Below, piece after piece: positions 9,736-19,425 of a DNA stretch of 64,000 nucleotides. The translations under genes were made by a program, and so were the position numbers. Position 1 is the first letter of the stretch. The number at the start of each line of letters is the position of its first letter. The stretch is from assembly GCA_001938995.1 (NCBI GenBank), contig MKZN01000003.1, forward strand, positions 62,001 through 126,000, read 5' to 3'. The notes under the pieces are model-generated. The model was given only the letters and a program-made list of their open reading frames with translations, was not told the origin of the DNA and made no database searches. Origin of the DNA: Bacillus pumilus. Lineage in GTDB: Bacteria; Bacillota; Bacilli; Bacillales; Bacillaceae.

Positions 9736-11034
9736 TTATCCTTCTAAGAAAAAGAGCTGAATGAAAAACAAGATGGCGAAAATGAAGACAAGTACGTGTA
9801 CCTCTTTCCATTTTCCCTTCGCTAGTTTCACAAGTGGATATGAAATAAATCCAAGTGAAATTCCGGTAGAGATACTAGACGTAAGTGGCATCGATAGAAT
9901 GACGAGAAAAGCAGGAAATGCTTCATCAAGCTCATTCCAACGAATGCGAGAAACTGAGTTCATCATCAAGCAGCCGACAATAATGAGTACAGGTGATGTG
10001 ATGGAAGGCAATGAAGAAATGACTTGAATGAATGGACCAAAAAATAACGCGACAATAAATAGTCCAGCAACCGTTAGAGATGTCAGTCCAGTTCTTCCAC
10101 CAGCTGCAACCCCTGAGGATGATTCAATATAAGCAGTGGTTGGACTTGTTCCAAACATTGAGCCGACCGTTGTTGCAGCAGAGTCAGCAAGCAAGGCTCT
10201 TCGCACCTTAGGCAACTGCCCATTTTTCATTAATCCAGCCTGCTCTGCAACTCCAATCATTGTCCCTGTTGTATCAAAAATCGTGACAAGTAAGAATGAA
10301 AAGACGACGGCATACAAATGATGAGAGATGACGTCACCAAATGCAGCAAATGGATTCGTAATCATCATGCCCTCAGGTAATGAAGGAGCAGACATGAGCA
10401 CATTCGGGAAATGAAGCTGGCCTGTCGCAAGTGCAATCAAGGTTGTAGCTAACATCCCAATAAACAGTGCCCCGTTTACTTTCAGAACCATTAAAATAAC
10501 GGAAATCATTAAACCGATGAGTGTTAATATGACAACAGGTGAGCTTAAATTGCCGAGCTTCACAAGATTCTGAGGATCAGCGGCAATGATGCCAGATTGT
10601 CTGAGACCGATGAACGCAATGAAAAGGCCGATCCCTGTAGTAATCGCGTACTTTAAATTATCTGGGATCGCTTCAATCAGTTGTTTTCTAAGTGGTGTTA
10701 ACGATAAAATAATAAAGAGTATACCAGCGACAAAAACTGCGCTGAAAGCTGTTTGATAGCTAATGCCGCCGCCTCCGACAACTGTGACGGTGAAATAGAC
10801 ATTCAGACCCATTCCAGGCGCAATAGCGATGGGATAGTTTGCAAATAGTGCCATCCAGAGCGTACCGACGACAGCAGCGATAATTGTTGCGGTAAATACT
10901 TGGTTAAAAGGAATGCCTGCTTCTGAAAGGATTCCTGGGTTGACGGCTACAATATATACCATTGTAAAGAATGTTGTCATTCCAGCGATTAATTCTTTCT
11001 TTATGTTGGTTTGGTTTTCTTTTAACTGAAACAT
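9736..11034 (-). CDS. pbuO: Purine permease PbuO (NCS2/AzgA type)
   Basis: A 432-residue permease of the AzgA-like guanine/hypoxanthine group with about 13 membrane segments. Typical parts are GMTTFFTMVYIVAVNPGIL at the start and IGVAEQAGLM...GTSPTTAYIESSSGVAAGGRTGL in the substrate region. The ATG at 11034 is preceded by GGGGGATTTT and gives the 432-residue length of B. subtilis PbuO; the ATG at 11046 has no ribosome site. PurR-box-like sequences lie just upstream. It should take up purine bases. Confidence 0.88.
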   Translation of the reverse strand: MFQLKENQTNIKKELIAGMTTFFTMVYIVAVNPGILSEAGIPFNQVFTATIIAAVVGTLWMALFANYPIAIAPGMGLNVYFTVTVVGGGGISYQTAFSAVFVAGILFIILSLTPLRKQLIEAIPDNLKYAITTGIGLFIAFIGLRQSGIIAADPQNLVKLGNLSSPVVILTLIGLMISVILMVLKVNGALFIGMLATTLIALATGQLHFPNVLMSAPSLPEGMMITNPFAAFGDVISHHLYAVVFSFLLVTIFDTTGTMIGVAEQAGLMKNGQLPKVRRALLADSAATTVGSMFGTSPTTAYIESSSGVAAGGRTGLTSLTVAGLFIVALFFGPFIQVISSLPSITSPVLIIVGCLMMNSVSRIRWNELDEAFPAFLVILSMPLTSSISTGISLGFISYPLVKLAKGKWKEVHVLVFIFAILFFIQLFFLEG

Positions 11035-11044
11035 AAAATCCCCC

Positions 11045-11089
11045 ATTTACGAACGTTATTACAAAACAATTAATATAATATTCGTTTTA
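11045..11089. promoter_or_regulatory. Possible paired PurR boxes upstream of pbuO
   Basis: ATTTACGAACGTT (11045-11057) matches the PurBox AWWWCCGAACWWT at 11 of 13 bases. An inverted copy at 11077-11089 matches at 10. They are separated by 19 bases, slightly more than the 16-17 usual for PurR operators, so this is tentative. Confidence 0.4.
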
Positions 11090-11127
11090 AGGGTGGATTG
11101 CAACCTTTTTTCAAGGAGGAATGTAAG

Positions 11128-12528
11128 ATGAATTGGGAAGTTGAAGTGATACGAAAAAAAGATGAGTTGATAAAGGACGCACAATCATTTTTGCAAATTG
11201 AAAGTGTGCTTGATGAAAAAGGTGGGAGAGAAGGCAAGCCGTTTGGTGAAAAAGTCGACGAAGCCCTTCAGTACATGCTGAATAAAGGAGAAATTGAAGG
11301 GTTTACAGTGAAGAATGTGGATGGATATGCCGGTCATATTGAATATGGACAAGGAGAGGACATTGTAGGTGTGCTATGCCATGTAGATGTCGTACCTGCA
11401 GGTGAAGGCTGGACAACCCCTCCGTTTTCAGCGGATATAAGAGACAATAGAATCTTTGCAAGAGGCGCCATTGATGATAAAGGACCGACCATGGCTGCTT
11501 TTTATGCATTGAAGATTTTAAAAGATGCAGGCCTCCAGTTATCAAAAAAAATACGAATGATCATTGGAACAGATGAAGAAAGTGATTGGCGCTGTGTGGA
11601 ACATTATTTCAAACATGAGGCCATGCCGACAATCGGCTTTGCACCAGATGCAGACTTTCCAATCATCCATGCCGAAAAAGGGATCATTGATGCCGTTTTG
11701 TCATTTACATATCAAAAAGAAATGAGCGATAAGCGTTATACCTTGAAACAGTTCACATCAGGTCAGCGGCTTAACATGGTGCCAGATGAGGCAATTGCCA
11801 CTGTCACAACTGCAAAAGAACATGATAGAGACTCATTACACATGGCTTTTGAAGCCTATCTTGCGGAACATCAATTATCAGGTGAGGGAAAGATCACAGA
11901 CGATGGATGGCAATTCACCTTAAAAGGAGTCTCCGTGCATGCAATGGAACCATCACTTGGCATCAATGCAGGCATTCATATGGCGAAGTTCTTATGTCAG
12001 CATGAATTAGATGAACAAGGGCTTGCTTTTACATCACACATTACTGCGTTATTTGATCAGGACACACGAGGTCAAAAGCTAGGGATTGCATGCCAAGACG
12101 ATATTAGTGGGGAATTGACGCTCAATGTCGGAACCATTCGCTATATCCAACACGAAGAAGCGACACTAGGCTTAAATGTTCGATACCCGGTAACAGCAGA
12201 CGGCAAAGATGTGAGAAAAGGAATTGAAAGCATCAAAGGCGCACGCATTGAAAAATTTGATGACAGCCAGCCGCACCATGTCTCAAAAGATCATCCGCTC
12301 ATCAAAACATTACAGCGTGTATACGAAGAACAAACGGGCGATGCAGCGTCCCTTATTGCCATTGGGGGAGGAACGTATGCAAGGTCTCTAGAAGCAGGAG
12401 TAGCCTTTGGTCCTTTATTCCCTGGTAGACCAGACTGTGCGCATCAAAAAGATGAATATATCGAAATTGATGATTTACTGAGAGCCACGGCTCTTTATGC
12501 GCAGGCTATGTATGAACTGGCGAAATAG
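11128..12528 (+). CDS. ytjP: M20-family dipeptidase PepV-like (YtjP)
   Basis: A 466-residue zinc peptidase of the PepV type. Metal and catalytic positions are visible: CHVDVVPAGEGW (His and Asp, about residue 90), GAIDDKGPT (bridging Asp), GTDEESDW (catalytic and metal Glu), PDADFP, and PDCAHQKDE near the C-terminus. These enzymes split dipeptides in the cytoplasm. The ATG at 11128 follows AAGGAGG. It diverges from pbuO and ends at a terminator shared with ytkP. Confidence 0.9.
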   Translation: MNWEVEVIRKKDELIKDAQSFLQIESVLDEKGGREGKPFGEKVDEALQYMLNKGEIEGFTVKNVDGYAGHIEYGQGEDIVGVLCHVDVVPAGEGWTTPPFSADIRDNRIFARGAIDDKGPTMAAFYALKILKDAGLQLSKKIRMIIGTDEESDWRCVEHYFKHEAMPTIGFAPDADFPIIHAEKGIIDAVLSFTYQKEMSDKRYTLKQFTSGQRLNMVPDEAIATVTTAKEHDRDSLHMAFEAYLAEHQLSGEGKITDDGWQFTLKGVSVHAMEPSLGINAGIHMAKFLCQHELDEQGLAFTSHITALFDQDTRGQKLGIACQDDISGELTLNVGTIRYIQHEEATLGLNVRYPVTADGKDVRKGIESIKGARIEKFDDSQPHHVSKDHPLIKTLQRVYEEQTGDAASLIAIGGGTYARSLEAGVAFGPLFPGRPDCAHQKDEYIEIDDLLRATALYAQAMYELAK

Positions 12529-12592
12529 AAAAGGTAACTCAAGCGAAAAAATGTCCTTTTCTGATTTTATCGGGAAAAAGGGATGTATATGG

Positions 12593-12630
12593 AAAAAGGA
12601 ACAGGGACGCAATCGCCCTGTTCCTTTTTT
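12593..12630. terminator. Bidirectional terminator between ytjP and ytkP
   Basis: AAAAAGGAACAGGG and CCCTGTTCCTTTTT form a long stem around a 9-base loop with A and T tracts on either side. Confidence 0.87.
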
Positions 12631-13561
12631 AATCTTGAAAGACATCACTTGATAAATATCGTTCGCCAGTATCTGCTGTCATACAAATGACGATGTGATC
12701 CTTTGGCATTTGTTTAGCTGTTTCAATGGCTGCATAGCATGCTGCGCCAGAGGATGGACCGACTAAAATCCCTTCTAGCCGGGCAAGCTGACGTGTGACT
12801 TGGTAGGCGTCTTCATCGCTCACTTGGATAATATCATCGTAAACATGTTCATTTAGAATGTTTGGAATAAAGCCAGGGCTTGTTCCTACAAGCTTATGTT
12901 TCCCGGGTTTACCACCAGATAGCACTGGAGACCCCTTTGGTTCGGCAACACGTATGGTCAATTGAGGGAATGCCTTTTTTAACTCTTCACCAGTGCCAGT
13001 AATCGTCCCGCCGGTCCCAGCTGTGGCGATAAAAGCGCCAAGAGGCTGCCCAATCTGATTCACAGCGTCTATGATTTCTTTTGCGGTAGTCTCTCTATGC
13101 GCATCGGGGTTTGCCCCATTATCGAATTGCATTGGGATAAAGCTGTGTGGAATCTTCGCCGCTAATTCTTCTGCCTTTCGAATACAACCAGGCATTTTCT
13201 CTTCACCTGGGGTCAGGACAACCTCTGCACCATAGGCTTTTAAAATATTGATTCTCTCCTTCGTCATCGTATCAGGCATGACAAGAATGGCCTTATAGCC
13301 TCTTGCTGCGGCATTCATGGCTAAGCCAATTCCCGTATTCCCGCTTGTTGGTTCAATAATGGTCGCTCCTTTTTTCAGTTCCCCCTTTTTTTCTGCCTCA
13401 ATGATCATATTGTAAGCTGCTCGATCCTTCACACTTCGGCTAGGATTAAATGATTCAAGCTTGAGATAGACAGTAGCCGCATTCTCCGGCTGAAGACGAT
13501 GTAATTTCACAAGTGGTGTATCGCCAATGAGCTCAGCAATGTTTTGTGCAACGTTCATCAT
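12629..13561 (-). CDS. ytkP: Cysteine synthase family protein YtkP
   Basis: A 310-residue PLP enzyme of the cysteine synthase / cystathionine beta-synthase family. The PLP lysine is in NPSRSVKDRA (Lys45), the phosphate-holding loop is PTSGNTGIG, and GTGGTITGTG follows near residue 180. It could make cysteine from O-acetylserine and sulfide, but it is a second-line homologue of CysK and its real substrate is uncertain. The start is ATGATG at 13561/13558, after AAAGGGTG. It is monocistronic. Confidence 0.85.
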   Translation of the reverse strand: MMNVAQNIAELIGDTPLVKLHRLQPENAATVYLKLESFNPSRSVKDRAAYNMIIEAEKKGELKKGATIIEPTSGNTGIGLAMNAAARGYKAILVMPDTMTKERINILKAYGAEVVLTPGEEKMPGCIRKAEELAAKIPHSFIPMQFDNGANPDAHRETTAKEIIDAVNQIGQPLGAFIATAGTGGTITGTGEELKKAFPQLTIRVAEPKGSPVLSGGKPGKHKLVGTSPGFIPNILNEHVYDDIIQVSDEDAYQVTRQLARLEGILVGPSSGAACYAAIETAKQMPKDHIVICMTADTGERYLSSDVFQD

Positions 13562-13651
13562 GTGACACCCTTTCTTCTCTTTCCGCATTTCTTTAGTTAT
13601 ACTATTACCAATGGGGATTCGTAAAGTTTGTTAAAAAGGACAGGTGTTGAT

Positions 13652-14203
13652 ATGTCAGAAAGCCGTCATTATTTTATTGGGATTCAAATCCCTGAACAAC
13701 TTGCGTATCAAATGAAAACAGACTTAGATACAAGAAGGGAGCTGTCATTTCAAAAATGGACAGCACCTGTTGATTATCATGTGACCTTGGTGTTTTTAGG
13801 AGGTATTGCAAAAGAGAGATTGGATGTGATCATCGATCTGCTCGAGATGTGCTCAAAAGAGATTTCGTCATTCTCACTGGAGCTGAATCATTTAGGGCAG
13901 TTTGGGATCAAGGAGCGACCGAGAGTCTTTTTTGCAAGTCCAAATGAAAGCCAGTCGTTGATGCATATGAGAGAAAAGGTAAAAGAAGCTGTCTTGTCGG
14001 CCGGTCATCCTGTGGAAAAAAGACCATTTCATCCGCATATGACCATTGCACGCAAATGGAACGGGGATCAGCCTTATGTAGAACAAGCGCCCTTACGAGA
14101 AGAGCCATACGTCATAGAAGTTTCAAGGATCACTTTATTTGAAATACGTCCAAAAGAAACACCACGATATCACGCAATTAGACAATTTACATTACATAAA
14201 TGA
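13652..14203 (+). CDS. thpR: RNA 2',3'-cyclic phosphodiesterase (LigT/ThpR)
   Basis: A 183-residue 2H phosphoesterase. The two signature motifs are HVTL (DYHVTLVFLGG, near residue 48) and HMTI (HPHMTIARK, near residue 131). These proteins hydrolyse 2',3'-cyclic phosphates on RNA. The ATG at 13652 is used; upstream codons lack a better ribosome site. It is syntenic with B. subtilis ytlP and probably shares a transcript with ytlQ. Confidence 0.88.
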   Translation: MSESRHYFIGIQIPEQLAYQMKTDLDTRRELSFQKWTAPVDYHVTLVFLGGIAKERLDVIIDLLEMCSKEISSFSLELNHLGQFGIKERPRVFFASPNESQSLMHMREKVKEAVLSAGHPVEKRPFHPHMTIARKWNGDQPYVEQAPLREEPYVIEVSRITLFEIRPKETPRYHAIRQFTLHK

Positions 14204-14228
14204 TTCTAGAAGTTGGAGTGATCAGCAG

Positions 14229-15161
14229 ATGGCGCAAATTATCAAAATTCAAGATTATATATCTCGATACGAACAAGATCCGCATCATTACATCAATCAG
14301 TTTATTCGACTGAAAAAACAAAGATGGGACGAGTTGAAGAAAGCATCCAAAGAGGGGGCACAACACCAATTTGACCAAATAACCGAACAAACGCCTGAGG
14401 AAGAAGTAAAGAGAACGAAATTCTCCTTAAAGAGAAAGCCGAAAGCTGCCGATATGAAAAAGGAACGGGACCTGAGTCTTTTTAACGAGCCGATCGATAT
14501 AGAGCAAGGGGTATTCCGCAATGTCCCAACCGATGAAACGAAGCTGATTCATTTTTTTAAAGATCATCTTTACGATGTTCAATTAAAATGGGCAAGCTCA
14601 ACCATTTCTCACATTTCCACCGTGTCCCATCACATTCGGTATGATGAAAAACTGCGTATGCTCGCAAGGCAGCTTCCGGATTCTTATTTTGTGATGTACA
14701 AACCGGTGATGCTCATTCAAAAAGCTGAAATGGAATTATGTACGGTTCTTATTTCGCCGCTAGAGGTGATCTGTTTATCCTTCTTAGAGGCAGAGCCAGA
14801 CAGTGTTTATATCGGATCGAAGGAACGCTTTTGGGAAAAACGAGCGACTGGTAAAGCCGTTCAGTCTGTCTTGAATCCTTGCGCAAGCCTTCTGCGTTCT
14901 GGAACAGTGGTGTCGAAGATTTTAGATCAAAGTGGTGTAGATCTTCCGGTGAAAAAAATCCTCATCAGCCGCACCTCTTATATTGACTTACCGGATGTTC
15001 CGTATGGAATGGAAGTCATTGATAAGAAAAAGGCGGAGGAATGGCTTGAAAAGCAACGGAAAAATACGGCGCCAACAAAGCATCAGCAATTTAAAGCGAC
15101 AAAAGTATTGCTTGCTTATGGTGAATCAGATAGCAAAAGAAGGCAAGAATGGCTCGATTAA
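14229..15161 (+). CDS. ytlQ: Conserved protein YtlQ
   Basis: A 310-residue soluble protein. The N-terminal third is highly charged (QFIRLKKQRWDELKKASKEG), the rest alpha/beta. The middle (MLIQKAEMELCTVLISPLEVICLSFL followed by SVLNPCASLLRSGTVVSKIL) vaguely recalls NERD nuclease-related domains, but I cannot point to catalytic residues. The ATG at 14229 is 7 bases after GGAGTGA; the open frame extends 30 codons back into thpR without a start signal. Function unknown. Confidence 0.65.
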   Translation: MAQIIKIQDYISRYEQDPHHYINQFIRLKKQRWDELKKASKEGAQHQFDQITEQTPEEEVKRTKFSLKRKPKAADMKKERDLSLFNEPIDIEQGVFRNVPTDETKLIHFFKDHLYDVQLKWASSTISHISTVSHHIRYDEKLRMLARQLPDSYFVMYKPVMLIQKAEMELCTVLISPLEVICLSFLEAEPDSVYIGSKERFWEKRATGKAVQSVLNPCASLLRSGTVVSKILDQSGVDLPVKKILISRTSYIDLPDVPYGMEVIDKKKAEEWLEKQRKNTAPTKHQQFKATKVLLAYGESDSKRRQEWLD

Positions 15162-15208
15162 AGTATGAATCAAGGTTGCGAAAAATGAGACCTGAGTGGA
15201 GTTAATAT

Positions 15209-16138
15209 ATGAATGAATGGTACTTTATCGTCAATCCAGCAGCAGGACATGGAAAAGGACTCCGTACTTGGAGGAACATAGAGAAAGAATTGCAAAAGAT
15301 GGAGGTCTCCTACCGATCTTTTCTCACCCAGCATGAAGGTCATGCAGAAGTTTTGGCAAGACAGGTCAGCACAATGCAAGATGACCGGCTGAAGCGTCTC
15401 ATTGTGATAGGCGGTGATGGCACCATTCATGAAGTGCTAAATGGGTTAAAAGAAACAGAGCATGTGCAACTGAGCTTTGTCCCAGCAGGCATATGGAATG
15501 ATGCAGCGAAGGGACTCGGTATTGGGCGTCATGATCTTTTAAAAGAAGTGAGAAAGCAAAAGAGAATGCTCACAAAAACATTTGCGCTCGGTTCATTTCA
15601 AGATCATGCAGAAAGCCCACAATCTGTCCTGTTTCTCAATCATATCGGGATCGGATTTGATGCGCACGTTCTTAAAAAAACCGTCCATTTCAAAGGGAGA
15701 AAGTGGCTGAATCGACTGAAGCTTGGGTTCATCATCTACCCGCTGTCGTTTCTTCATTCTTTAAGGTCCTTTAAGCCTTTCGACCTTGCCCTTTTTATTG
15801 AAAATGAGAAAAAAGTCTTTCGTCAAGTATGGTTTGTCATCGTGTGTAATCACCCATATTATGGCGGTGGACTAGAAGCAGCACCAGAAGCGAATTCGAG
15901 GCAACCAGGATTTCAAACCATCGTTGTCACGGATTTGAACCCGTTGAAAGTCCTGATATTTTTAAGTGCTATGGTCTTTCGAAAGCATTTGAGGATGGAG
16001 GGGGTCACCCTTTTCCATCATGAGGATGCGTACTTAGAGGCAGATGAGAAAATCTTATTTCACGCAGATGGTGAAGTCATTGGGGCAACTCCAGTCTTTG
16101 TGAAAGCAAGTGAACGATCCTTGAAATTACGTGCTTAA
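15209..16138 (+). CDS. ytlR: Diacylglycerol/lipid kinase family protein YtlR
   Basis: A 309-residue DagK-family lipid kinase. It starts with the nucleotide loop NPAAGHGKG and contains the signature GGDGTIHEVLNGL near residue 72, then GIGFDAHV and the family C-terminus DGEVIGATP. It should phosphorylate a lipid such as diacylglycerol, although B. subtilis DgkB is the main enzyme and the YtlR substrate is not established. It is followed by a terminator. Confidence 0.82.
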   Translation: MNEWYFIVNPAAGHGKGLRTWRNIEKELQKMEVSYRSFLTQHEGHAEVLARQVSTMQDDRLKRLIVIGGDGTIHEVLNGLKETEHVQLSFVPAGIWNDAAKGLGIGRHDLLKEVRKQKRMLTKTFALGSFQDHAESPQSVLFLNHIGIGFDAHVLKKTVHFKGRKWLNRLKLGFIIYPLSFLHSLRSFKPFDLALFIENEKKVFRQVWFVIVCNHPYYGGGLEAAPEANSRQPGFQTIVVTDLNPLKVLIFLSAMVFRKHLRMEGVTLFHHEDAYLEADEKILFHADGEVIGATPVFVKASERSLKLRA

Positions 16139-16250
16139 AACATCACTACAACTATGCACCGGCAAAAGAGGATACATTTTTTGATAAGGATCTTGTCCTG
16201 ATTTTTTCAGTTTTGCTTGACGAGTATAAGAAGGTAGCGATAAAATCTAT

Positions 16251-16292
16251 AGGACGGCTATTGTTTAGCATCTCATTCTCAATAGCTGTCCT
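16251..16292 (+). terminator. Terminator after ytlR
   Basis: AGGACGGCTATTG and CAATAGCTGTCCT pair over 13 bp (one G-T) around a 16-base loop, then five T. A second, weaker hairpin (CAGCC to GGCTG, 16328-16352) lies before ytmP. Confidence 0.75.
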
Positions 16293-16403
16293 TTTTGTTT
16301 TTATGACCATATAAATTAAATAAGAAACAGCCAATTGATCGTCAATCGGCTGAATTTTGTCGACTAAAAAAGCACGATTTAAAATATTTTAAGAAATGAT
16401 GGG

Positions 16404-17216
16404 TTGAAAATTGATATGAACTGGTTGGGACAAATATTAGGTAGTGAATGGCACATTTCTCCTGCTGGAGGCGCTACGGGAGATGCCTACTTCGCAACAC
16501 ACAATGACCAAAAGCTATTTTTAAAACGCAATACGTCACCGTTTCTTGCGGTTTTGTCAGCTGAAGGCATTGTGCCAAAGCTTGTCTGGACAAAACGGAT
16601 GGAAAATGGAGATGTCATTACAGCGCAGCACTGGCTGAGCGGCAGAGAGCTGAAGCCAAAGGACATGAATGACCGTCCAGTTGCGGAGCAATTAAGAAAA
16701 ATCCACACATCAAAAGAATTGCTCGATATGTTGAAACGATTAGAAAAGCACTCGCTTGACCCAGCATCCATCTTGATGAACCTCAAGCAGTCTCTTTTAA
16801 ACGAACAGATTGAATCAAGTGATTTGACGCATGCCATTCAGTACTTAGAGAAGCATGTAGAGACCGTCGAGTTCGAGGAGAAGGTCGTTTGTCATTGTGA
16901 TCTCAATCATAACAATTGGCTGCTCACAGATGAAAATCAGCTCTACTTGATTGATTGGGATGGTGCGATGATTGCGGATCCGGCGATCGATCTTGGACCG
17001 CTCCTTTACCATTATGTTGAAGAAGAGAACTGGGAAAGCTGGCTCTCAATGTATGGCGCTTCGCTAACGGACCATCTTCGAAAACGCATGGCATGGTATG
17101 TGCTCGCAGAAACGGTGTCCTTTGTCTTATGGCATAAAAGAAAAGGAAATGAAAAGGCACTAAAGGAATTTCACGCCGAGCTCAGTGCATTGCTAAAACG
17201 GTTAAATATTCATTAA
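16404..17216 (+). CDS. ytmP: Aminoglycoside-phosphotransferase-like kinase YtmP
   Basis: A protein of up to 270 residues with the APH/choline-kinase fold. The Brenner-type catalytic motif HCDLNHNNWLL (near residue 154) is followed by the metal Asp in LIDWDGAMIADPAIDLG. It is likely a small-molecule kinase; nothing indicates antibiotic resistance. The start is unclear: TTG at 16404 or ATG at 16416, neither with a strong ribosome site. Its stop overlaps the stop of ytzH on the other strand by 4 bases. Confidence 0.8.
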   Translation: MKIDMNWLGQILGSEWHISPAGGATGDAYFATHNDQKLFLKRNTSPFLAVLSAEGIVPKLVWTKRMENGDVITAQHWLSGRELKPKDMNDRPVAEQLRKIHTSKELLDMLKRLEKHSLDPASILMNLKQSLLNEQIESSDLTHAIQYLEKHVETVEFEEKVVCHCDLNHNNWLLTDENQLYLIDWDGAMIADPAIDLGPLLYHYVEEENWESWLSMYGASLTDHLRKRMAWYVLAETVSFVLWHKRKGNEKALKEFHAELSALLKRLNIH

Positions 17217-17488
17217 GACAGGGGGATGTTTTCGACCCACTGAGACAGATGAGACTGATGCTCTTGAATATGCGCATCAATTGAACTGACAGAAGTGCCC
17301 TTTTGGCTATAATCATAAATATCTGTTAACAGCTGGCGGACATCGGGATCGAGGTCCTCTTTTGCCAGCATTAATTGAACCACTCGTCCCACCTGTTCAT
17401 ATTCTGCAACTGTACCACAGCAATCAAGCTGGTGATCGGTTAAAATATCTTTGATTAATTGAAGCTGATGTTGACGGTTTAATCCCAT
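17213..17488 (-). CDS. ytzH: YtzH-like protein
   Basis: A 91-residue soluble helical protein, recognised by its position between ytmP and trmB and by its opening GLNRQHQLQLIKDILTDH. It has a Cys-Cys pair (DCCGTV). No function is known. It runs convergent with ytmP, overlapping at the stop codons, and is preceded by AAAAAGGAG. Confidence 0.75.
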   Translation of the reverse strand: MGLNRQHQLQLIKDILTDHQLDCCGTVAEYEQVGRVVQLMLAKEDLDPDVRQLLTDIYDYSQKGTSVSSIDAHIQEHQSHLSQWVENIPLS

Positions 17489-17674
17489 ACGTATGCTCCT
17501 TTTTCAGTGTCGTTTATGTGGTTAAACTGTGCATCAAGTGTTGATTTTATACATGCAGTAGACCAGCTTATGAAGAGGCTGGTCTTTTTGATGTAGTGTA
17601 CAAAATGCGATCTTGCGGCTCTTTATGTTTCATGGTATCTTGATAAAATGTAAAGAAAATAGAGGTGTATCAAA

Positions 17675-18316
17675 TTGAGAATGCGTCATAAACCATGGGC
17701 GGATGATTATTTAGCAGAAAATGCTCATATTGCTTTGCAAGACCCTGAACAGTTGAGAGGGAAATGGCATGAGCTGTTTGGAAATGATCATCCAATCCAT
17801 ATCGAAGTCGGGACAGGAAAAGGCAGCTTTATTGCTGGAATGGGCAAACTTCATCCTGACATCAACTATATTGGCATAGAATTGTTTAAAAGTGTCATTG
17901 TGACAGCCGTCGATAAAATCAAAGAAACAGATGTAGACAATGTGAAGCTCCTCAACATCAACGCAGAGACCCTCACAGACGTGTTTGCCGAAAATGAGAT
18001 TGATCGCGTGTATCTCAATTTCTCTGATCCATGGCCAAAATCAAGACACGAAAAGCGCAGGCTTACGTTTAAAGCCTTCTTACAACGATATGAGCAAATT
18101 CTTCGTTCAGGCGGTGAGCTACATTTCAAAACAGACAACCGTGGATTATTTGAATACTCATTAAAGAGCTTTTCTGCCTACGGACTGCTCTTAACGTATG
18201 TGAGCTTAGATTTACATGAAGATGGACTAGAAGGAAATGTGATGACAGAATATGAAGAAAAATTTTCTTCAATGGGACAACCCATCTATCGTTCAGAAGT
18301 GAAATTCCCCGAATAA
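17675..18316 (+). CDS. trmB: tRNA (guanine46-N7)-methyltransferase TrmB
   Basis: A 213-residue SAM-dependent methyltransferase that makes m7G46 in the tRNA variable loop. SAM motif I is [10 protein letters not shown] (near residue 45) and the family hallmark is [16 protein letters not shown] (near 125), with HFKTDN after it. The start is TTG at 17675, 8 bases after AGAGGTG, giving [13 protein letters not shown] as in homologues. It has its own terminator. Confidence 0.95.
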   Translation: MRMRHKPWADDYLAENAHIALQDPEQLRGKWHELFGNDHPIHIEVGTGKGSFIAGMGKLHPDINYIGIELFKSVIVTAVDKIKETDVDNVKLLNINAETLTDVFAENEIDRVYLNFSDPWPKSRHEKRRLTFKAFLQRYEQILRSGGELHFKTDNRGLFEYSLKSFSAYGLLLTYVSLDLHEDGLEGNVMTEYEEKFSSMGQPIYRSEVKFPE

Positions 18317-18321
18317 TATTA

Positions 18322-18363
18322 AAAAAAGCTGATCGCCACGATAGGGTGCGATCAGCTTTTTTG
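18322..18363 (+). terminator. Terminator after trmB
   Basis: AAAAAAGCTGATCGC and GCGATCAGCTTTTTT form a perfect 15-bp stem around an 11-base loop. Confidence 0.9.
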
Positions 18364-18440
18364 ATGATCAATACTAGCGGATTGATGCATGCGGTTTTGA
18401 AGTGTATTTGCTACGATAGAGAGGAGGAGGGATGAGAGCA

Positions 18441-19289
18441 ATGGAGACAATGAGCATAGGTGAAATGGAATTGTTCTGGTTAAACGGAGGAGATACTCAC
18501 ATGGACGGCGGTGCAATGTTTGGTGTAGTGCCAAAGCCATTATGGTCAAAAAAATACCCTGTGAATGATCGAAATCAAATTGAATTACGATGTGATCCAA
18601 TTTTGATCAGGTGGAAGGGTCTTCATTTATTAGTGGATACAGGAGTCGGTTCAGGGAAACTGACGGATAAACAAAAGCGAAATTACGGCGTGACAGAGGA
18701 GACGAAGATTGAAGAATCACTTAAAACACTAGGCTTACGACCATCAGATATTGATTACGTCTTAATGACACATTTACATTTTGATCATGCCAGTGGCTTA
18801 ACAAAACGAGAGGGAGATCAACTCGTATCTGTCTTCAAACAAGCAAAAATCATCACATCAAATATCGAATGGGAGGAAATGAAACAGCCAAACATTCGCT
18901 CTAGGAATACATATTGGAAAGAAAACTGGGAGCCGATAGCCGGTCAAGTGGTCACATTTGAAGAGAGCATCGGAGTGACAGATGGGATTCACATGCACCA
19001 CACAGGAGGTCATAGCAATGGTCACAGCATCTTAACAATGACCAGTCAGGGCGAAACAGCGATTCATTTGGCTGACATCATGCCCACACATGCACATAAA
19101 AATCCGCTTTGGGTTTTGGCATATGACGATTATCCGATGACCTCAATTCCGGCCAAACAAAAATGGCAAGCGTTTGCCGAAGAAAAGAACGCGTGGTACT
19201 TGTTTTATCATGATGCCATTTACCGGGCGGTGAAGTGGGATCATGAAGGGCAATTGATCCAGGAAATCAAAAGAGAAACAGGGAGATAA
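18441..19289 (+). CDS. ytnP: Metallo-beta-lactamase-fold lactonase YtnP
   Basis: A 282-residue MBL-fold hydrolase. The zinc motif THLHFDH spans His111 to His116, and [10 protein letters not shown] (near 190) and [11 protein letters not shown] supply further ligands. In B. subtilis YtnP degrades acyl-homoserine lactones and affects Streptomyces signalling. The ATG at 18441 is 9 bases after GAGGAGGG; the ATG at 18432 abuts the ribosome site. It stands alone between terminators. Confidence 0.88.
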   Translation: METMSIGEMELFWLNGGDTHMDGGAMFGVVPKPLWSKKYPVNDRNQIELRCDPILIRWKGLHLLVDTGVGSGKLTDKQKRNYGVTEETKIEESLKTLGLRPSDIDYVLMTHLHFDHASGLTKREGDQLVSVFKQAKIITSNIEWEEMKQPNIRSRNTYWKENWEPIAGQVVTFEESIGVTDGIHMHHTGGHSNGHSILTMTSQGETAIHLADIMPTHAHKNPLWVLAYDDYPMTSIPAKQKWQAFAEEKNAWYLFYHDAIYRAVKWDHEGQLIQEIKRETGR

Positions 19290-19386
19290 CAGCTACAAGC
19301 GGGCGTGATTGAAAGGCCTGATGACCTCATACAGGCTGTACAAGACGACATGTGGCAACCTGTAAAAAATCAAAGTCATATAAAAA

Positions 19387-19418
19387 GAAGCTTCGCAAGA
19401 CTCTGTCTTTGCGAAGCT
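19387..19418. terminator. Bidirectional terminator between ytnP and ytzB
   Basis: AAGCTTCGCAA and TTGCGAAGCTT form an 11-bp perfect stem with AAAAAG upstream and TTCTT downstream. Confidence 0.75.
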
Positions 19419-19425
19419 TTCTTCA

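Noticed and set aside
16404..17216. Reading YtmP as an aminoglycoside resistance kinase
   Set aside because: It shares only the general kinase fold and sits in conserved housekeeping order, as in B. subtilis.
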